Origin: Cornus controversa
Lineage: Eukaryota; Streptophyta; Magnoliopsida; Cornales; Cornaceae
Assembly (NCBI GenBank): GCA_026545225.1
Contig: CM048853.1
Coordinates: forward strand, 51,703,255-51,767,254
Length of the DNA: 64,000 bases
Reading direction: 5' to 3'
Numbering within the stretch: the first letter of the stretch is position 1; each line of letters opens with the position of its first letter. The notes beneath the pieces were generated by a model. The model saw nothing but the letters and a program-made list of their open reading frames with translations, searched no databases and was not told the origin of the DNA. A program made the translations under genes and the position numbers. Shown in pieces: positions 59,388 to 64,000 of the stretch.

Positions 59388-60620
59388 CTAAAAACCCAAA
59401 TAATCCATCAACTCACGAGGATAACAAGGATACCTCCTCCATGAATCCCCATGACAGCTGAAGATCTTCAACACCTTCTCCTTCGTGGACGATGACCGGC
59501 CATCGATATGCAACACTGCAACGAGTTTATTGACCGACCCAAAAACAAGCATTTCTTCCAAAACTCTGTCGTTGGGGCAAAAACTACAAATCAACCATAA
59601 GATCTTCACTCCAATCTTGGTCACAACATTTGACACTCGTAACATTTTCTTGGATATGGCAGCGATCCCTAGCCCATGCTCGATAAAGGCCAACCTACCA
59701 TCCGCGCATTCGCAAAATAATTTGATCAAAAGCATTATTCTCTCACATTTGGATTGATTTGAATCTGGAAGAAGCTCAACAAGGACACAAATGGCACCGG
59801 CTTCAATGGCCTTCACTCGACTTTTCTTCGATGAACTTAGTATCTCTATCAAAACCTCCAGGGCACATGAACTTGCTTTAGTACACATCTCATCAGAAAC
59901 AAGCTCCAGCAATGACTTAAACAAATCTACTCCTTGATCATGTGCCACAAAGTCCCAATTATAACCAGCTTTGGCCATCTTTTGGAGTATCAAAATAGCG
60001 TAAAACCGGGCCAAAGCGCTTCCTCTTTGAAGCATGATTGCCATGGACTTCACGCACTCGTGCTTCGATAACAATTGGATGATATTTCCTTCATCTTCTT
60101 CTTCCCACAATATTGAGAGTTGGTGTAGAACACCTAGAGCCTCCTCACAAGCTCTGAAAACATTAAAATCCGAGCTTTCGACTAAAACTTGGACAACTAT
60201 TAAAACAAGCTTTTCAACCCCTTTGGATTGTTTAAAATCAGCTTTTACATCGCCATTTAATTCGATAATGGATCGAAGTTTCTTTAAAGAACTTACCTTG
60301 AATGGTGTGGACTCGATGGTATTCAGTAGGGACACCAACTCATCATGCTTGGTTGATGGAAGAGACTGAGAGTGGCCACTTTGCCATGCGAGGATGAGCC
60401 TCTTGAGGGTGTGGTTTGGAGTGGTATCGAAGTTTTCGATGATTTGCATTGTCGCCGGGCAATTCTTCTTGTTGTAGGTGAAGAACCATTTCTGTATGTT
60501 CTTTCGTTCATAAGTTACCCCTGTTGAGATGGTCACAGGGTCTTCCATGAGCTCCATGGAAATGGGACATCTGAAATCTTGAGGAAAGTTCATGGTTGGA
60601 TCTAGTTTGATCTTCTCCAT
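59388..60620 (-). CDS. PUB: PUB22/23/24-type plant U-box E3 ubiquitin ligase
   Basis: Intronless, 410 residues. The U-box (about residues 13-85) begins FPQDFRCPISMELMEDPVTI and continues STGVTYERKNIQKWFF ... CPATMQ ... TPNHTLKRLI, the E2-docking fold that needs no zinc. After a short linker, residues about 95-395 are helical ARM-type repeats with family words such as IMLQRGSALARFYAILILQK, KAIEAGAICVLVELL and KMLRVSNVVTKIGVKILWLI. The ending SWRRYPCYPREL fits the conserved W-x-x-x-P-C-x-P tail of the group. PUB22/23/24 are cytosolic ligases, rapidly induced by microbial patterns and drought, that dampen immune signalling; the exact paralog here is uncertain. The start at 60620 precedes the U-box by the usual short stretch. 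W-box motifs occur upstream. Confidence 0.95.
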   Translation of the reverse strand: MEKIKLDPTMNFPQDFRCPISMELMEDPVTISTGVTYERKNIQKWFFTYNKKNCPATMQIIENFDTTPNHTLKRLILAWQSGHSQSLPSTKHDELVSLLNTIESTPFKVSSLKKLRSIIELNGDVKADFKQSKGVEKLVLIVVQVLVESSDFNVFRACEEALGVLHQLSILWEEEDEGNIIQLLSKHECVKSMAIMLQRGSALARFYAILILQKMAKAGYNWDFVAHDQGVDLFKSLLELVSDEMCTKASSCALEVLIEILSSSKKSRVKAIEAGAICVLVELLPDSNQSKCERIMLLIKLFCECADGRLAFIEHGLGIAAISKKMLRVSNVVTKIGVKILWLICSFCPNDRVLEEMLVFGSVNKLVAVLHIDGRSSSTKEKVLKIFSCHGDSWRRYPCYPRELMDYLGF

Positions 60621-60668
60621 CTCTGTTAATGTAGTTGTAAGAGAGAGCTTTGAGAAAACATCATCAAG

Positions 60669-60703
<35 letters not shown>

Positions 60704-60768
60704 GTGTGTGTGTAGATATAATGATATATATAGATAAAAGAGATGTGTGGAAGTTTAAAGAAAGGAAA

Positions 60769-60780
60769 AGTCAAAGTCAA
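60769..60780 (-). promoter_or_regulatory. Tandem W-box motifs upstream of the PUB gene
   Basis: On the minus strand TTGACTTTGACT, two adjoining TTGACY cores bound by WRKY factors, about 150 bp upstream of the start. A further TTGACC lies near 60859 on the plus strand. Confidence 0.5.
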
Positions 60781-61517
60781 AACTTAAGTAGATGACTTTG
60801 CAAGTTGTGTTGCTAACAAGTTCGGTTGCTTTGCCCCCTGTATAATGCTATATTTCTAGTTGACCCAAGATTTAATGTGATTTTTCACTGAGCGATATAT
60901 TGAAAAATTACATTATGAATTGATTGAAAGATAAAGTTATGAATTTTAGGTATGATTTTAAAGAATGGAATTCATTCATCAGAGGGACATTTTTTTTTTG
61001 CCTGGCAACAAAACTTTAAATTTTAATCTTGAATTCATCTGAATAATAAAGTCTAAATACGGATATATATATATATCAAGTGGTTAAGTGCTTTAAAATA
61101 ATATCCGGCCTTTTTTTCTAAATTTCTTTCAATAAAATCAATCTTGTAAAGCCTTATATATATGCTTTTGCTTTAGTAGTAACTTCAAATCTCTAAGATA
61201 ACTGTCCTTGAAAGTCCTTATTTGCAGTAAGAAAACAATAACCCCAGTAGGCCAAATGGCCATCCATTACTTTCCTTTTATAAACTGATTGACCAAACTA
61301 TGAGCCACTTTGGCTGAATTTAAAGAAATTATGCTATTTTTATCACGACTTTGTGTGTAGAGAACAAAATACCACACACTTGGATGGCTGATGTTAAACA
61401 TTTGGACAAAGTCCAGTTCCATCCTTTAGATGATCACATGAAGTGTTGTCTACTTTCACTTTTAAATCAAAAAGTGCAAAAGCTGCCAGACACGTTATTG
61501 GGTTCGGATTCAATCTA

Positions 61518-61811
61518 GAATTGCACAACAATTGTCAACCATCTATATTATTGGCAAGTAGAAGGGATACTGGGAGCTCATAAAACGACTTGAACTTTAT
61601 CTTTTGTCAGACCAAACAAATACTTGAAAACATATATATATATAGAATTGCACAACAATTGTCAACCATTTAGATTATTAGCAAGTAGAAAGGATAATGA
61701 GAACTCATACAATGACTTGAACTTATCTTTTGTCATTAGCAAGTAGAAGGGATAATGAGAGCTCATACAATGACTTAAACTTTATTTTTTGTCAGACCAA
61801 GCAAATACCTG

Positions 61812-61812
<1 letters not shown>
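61518..61812 (+). repeat. Three-part tandem duplication
   Basis: Units at about 61518-61643, 61644-61735 and 61736-61812 share 'GCAAGTAGAAGGGATA' and 'CTTTTGTCA'. The first two also share 'AATTGCACAACAATTGTCAA'. Confidence 0.85.
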
Positions 61813-61856
<44 letters not shown>

Positions 61857-61859
<3 letters not shown>

Positions 61860-62023
61860 CTCTTGCTCACCAGTGAGCAAGAAGTTTATCCACACCAAAC
61901 ATATTAACCGTTAGATGTGATTGATATAAAAAAAAAGCAATTACAAAAAAAACTTAATAATCACATCCAACGGTTACTGTGTTTGGTGTGGATGAATTTC
62001 TTGCTTACCGGTGAACAGAGATC
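61857..62023. mobile_element. Short hairpin MITE between TA runs
   Basis: Arms GATCTCTTGCTCACCAGTGA and (reverse strand) GATCTCTGTTCACCGGTAAG pair, and continue through 'CCACACCAAACA'. It sits in a TA repeat, so a TA duplication would be invisible. Confidence 0.75.
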
Positions 62024-64000
62024 ATTACTATATATATATATATAAGCCTCAGAAACCACAAATCTAAAGCAATCTCTCTCTCTCTCTTATTTATAAATAA
62101 TAAATGTATATTTTATAGGAGTGATATGGCAAATAAAATTTATGTAGGGGTAATAAATGAAAAATATCAGTGGTGTTATAAAAATAAACCAAAATGTAGA
62201 GGTAAAATTTCAAAAACCTTAAAATTTAGATGAGCGGTTGACTTTGAAAAAGTAGAGCATCAAGAATTATATCTAAAGCTGCGCAAGACATGCATGTCTG
62301 AATAATGAATATACATATTGAAGTATTCAACTTTGTAAATACTACAAATGGTTTCTGGCTTTATGCATATATATATATATAGTCAAACCTTGCTTACATA
62401 TAATCGACGGGGACAGAGGTTTTACATGTTATAGTTTCTAACTTATAACTTGTATATGTAGGCCGTTGAGCGGCCAAGTTGACTCTCTCTCTCTCTCTCT
62501 CTCTCTCTTGAGAATCTCATTAGAAGAATAAAAAAGAGGAGATCGTGATAGTTTTGGAGAATAACTTTAATTAATTCATTGATAAACCAATTAATAAAAC
62601 GTTGCTTATGGAACAATAAGTTGACAAAACTGTTATTCATTTTTTAATATAGAAAAAGTCTAGTCATGAAATGAACGTAATTAACCATTACCATATGTCA
62701 TTCTTTGTAGTACTTAGATAAAAAACCTAATATATATATACCACAGAAGATAACCAAATGGCCCAGTTTTATGTATAAAATATTTATTCTAAATTGAGAA
62801 TTTAAAATTAGAATATATATAGAGCCAAAACTTGGAATATATAGTACGTTTTCCAATATCAGGAAATCAAGTAAATGCTTTAAATGGTGCTCAGGTAATA
62901 AAAATATAAATTTCAATGTGGTGATGAAGGCCTAAATGTTGATTTGTTCACCATTGAGTTAACACCAATATTATATGGCAATATATATATATATACTTGA
63001 CTCAATGAAAATAGCAATGCCCTACCCTAAGCCACTAACCCACTAATATCTATTAGTGTAAATCCTAAGAACTATTTGGACTCCTTATAAATAGTTAGCA
63101 TCAAAACATTATATTCAAACTTGTATATATATATATAATTAGATGAGAACGCTAGGAGTAGAAAAATTACTGTACTAGCTATTTTAATGCGTGAAAAAAC
63201 ATTAAAAAATATAGATAAAGAGGAAAATTAAAATCGTAGGGTTGGGCAGTGAGATCAATAAGCTCAAGTGGTTATGTTAGGTAATTATTTATTAATTATA
63301 CAGTTTACTCAAAACACAGTATCAATCCAAATGATTACGGAAGATATGACTAGCGTCACGTTATTGGCTCGTCAAACTCTAATTCAGATTTAATTTGTAT
63401 TTAAATATATAATGTTATTAGACAAGGAATATATATGTCGACCACGTGGAACTCAACTAAGGTCAAATTAAGGATAATATATATATATATATATAAGCTA
63501 ACCAATCTGCCCATAGAACAAGAGATAATCAAAGAAACTTTCAATTTTCAGTACCTTTGCTGGCTTTTTTTTATCATTAGCCCTGAATCTTTCCAAGTGG
63601 ATTAGGTTAATGCTCTGTTTCGTAGGAAGAAAAAAAAATTAGATGGAAGAGAGAGAAAGAATGATGGATGAGACATTTTTAGAAAAAAGATTGTATTCTT
63701 TCAATTTTTTTGTTTGGTTTGATGAAAGAGAAGAGAATTAGATAATACTTTATTTTGTTTGTTAGGAGAAAGAGAGAAATAAGGAAAGTGTTGCAATTTA
63801 AAACATGTATACTAGCCTTATCTTTTTTTTTTTTTTTTTTGTCTTCCGTCCAAATTTGGAGGAATAAAAATTTGTGAAAGAAGAATGATGAACTTTTTTC
63901 TCTTCTCTCCTTCTATTCTCTCTACCAAATGAAAAAAATTTGTTCATTCTCTCTTATCTTCTCTCCACCCCCCTCTTCTTTCTTTTTACCAAATGAAATA

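Larger units (their letters stand above)
60621..64000. other. PUB upstream region and intergenic repeats
   Basis: AT run at about 60677-60702, then the tandem and hairpin repeats listed separately, then AT-rich DNA without a gene. The last 400 bp (from about 63610) is purine/pyrimidine-asymmetric, starting 'GCTCTGTTTCGTAGGAAG' and ending near 'CCAAATGAAA', and may be a transposon that continues past the window. Confidence 0.45.

Overview
This is an AT-rich nuclear window from a flowering plant, most likely a eudicot. It has split genes with GT-AG introns, plant-only families (AHL, type I MADS, HIPP, PUB U-box, LEA), long (AT)n microsatellites and many plant-type miniature transposons. The species cannot be named from sequence alone. 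No operon, CRISPR array, rRNA gene or authentic tRNA gene is visible.

Seven genes can be supported. In order: (1) a DA1/DAR-like LIM-metallopeptidase, 2871-9146 (+), nine exons, intron-rich and full of transposons; (2) a two-HMA-domain heavy-metal-associated isoprenylated plant protein (HIPP), 16626-18523 (+), four exons, ending in a CaaX box; (3) an intronless AHL AT-hook/PPC DNA-binding protein, 23460-24284 (-); (4) an intronless AGL80-like type I (M-gamma) MADS-box factor, 34319-35080 (-); (5) a small two-exon LEA_1-type protein, 36843-37750 (-), with G-box and RY motifs upstream; (6) the bifunctional ureide-pathway enzyme TTL/allantoin synthase, 40449-50461 (-), six exons, with a 7-kb intron 2 packed with retroelements; (7) an intronless PUB22/23/24-type U-box E3 ligase, 59388-60620 (-), with W-boxes upstream. 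They are unrelated plant genes, not a pathway cluster.

The rest is mostly non-autonomous mobile DNA. Hairpin or terminal-inverted-repeat elements flanked by 9-bp duplications (the size left by Mutator-like transposases) lie at 2008-2593, 5191-5402, 5534-6157, 12382-13263, 25667-26059, 38768-39897 and 52838-54415. The last has inserted into another foldback element. Two have matching unoccupied sites inside this window. Elements with 8-bp duplications (hAT size) lie at 19886-20931, 48662-49019 and 57485-58008. A miniature LTR retrotransposon (TRIM) with its tRNA-Met primer site sits in intron 4 of the DA1-like gene. TTL intron 2 holds a SINE, three RTE-clade LINE copies and a hAT MITE. Decayed gene pieces include DA1-like 3'-end copies near 12.2 and 14.6 kb and a LINE-type RNase H remnant near 15.3-16.0 kb.

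Intergenic stretches from about 26 to 33.5 kb, 50.5 to 52.3 kb and 60.8 to 64 kb hold no gene I can support. All exon boundaries were worked out by hand from reading frame, GT-AG signals and remembered family sequences; no alignment was run.
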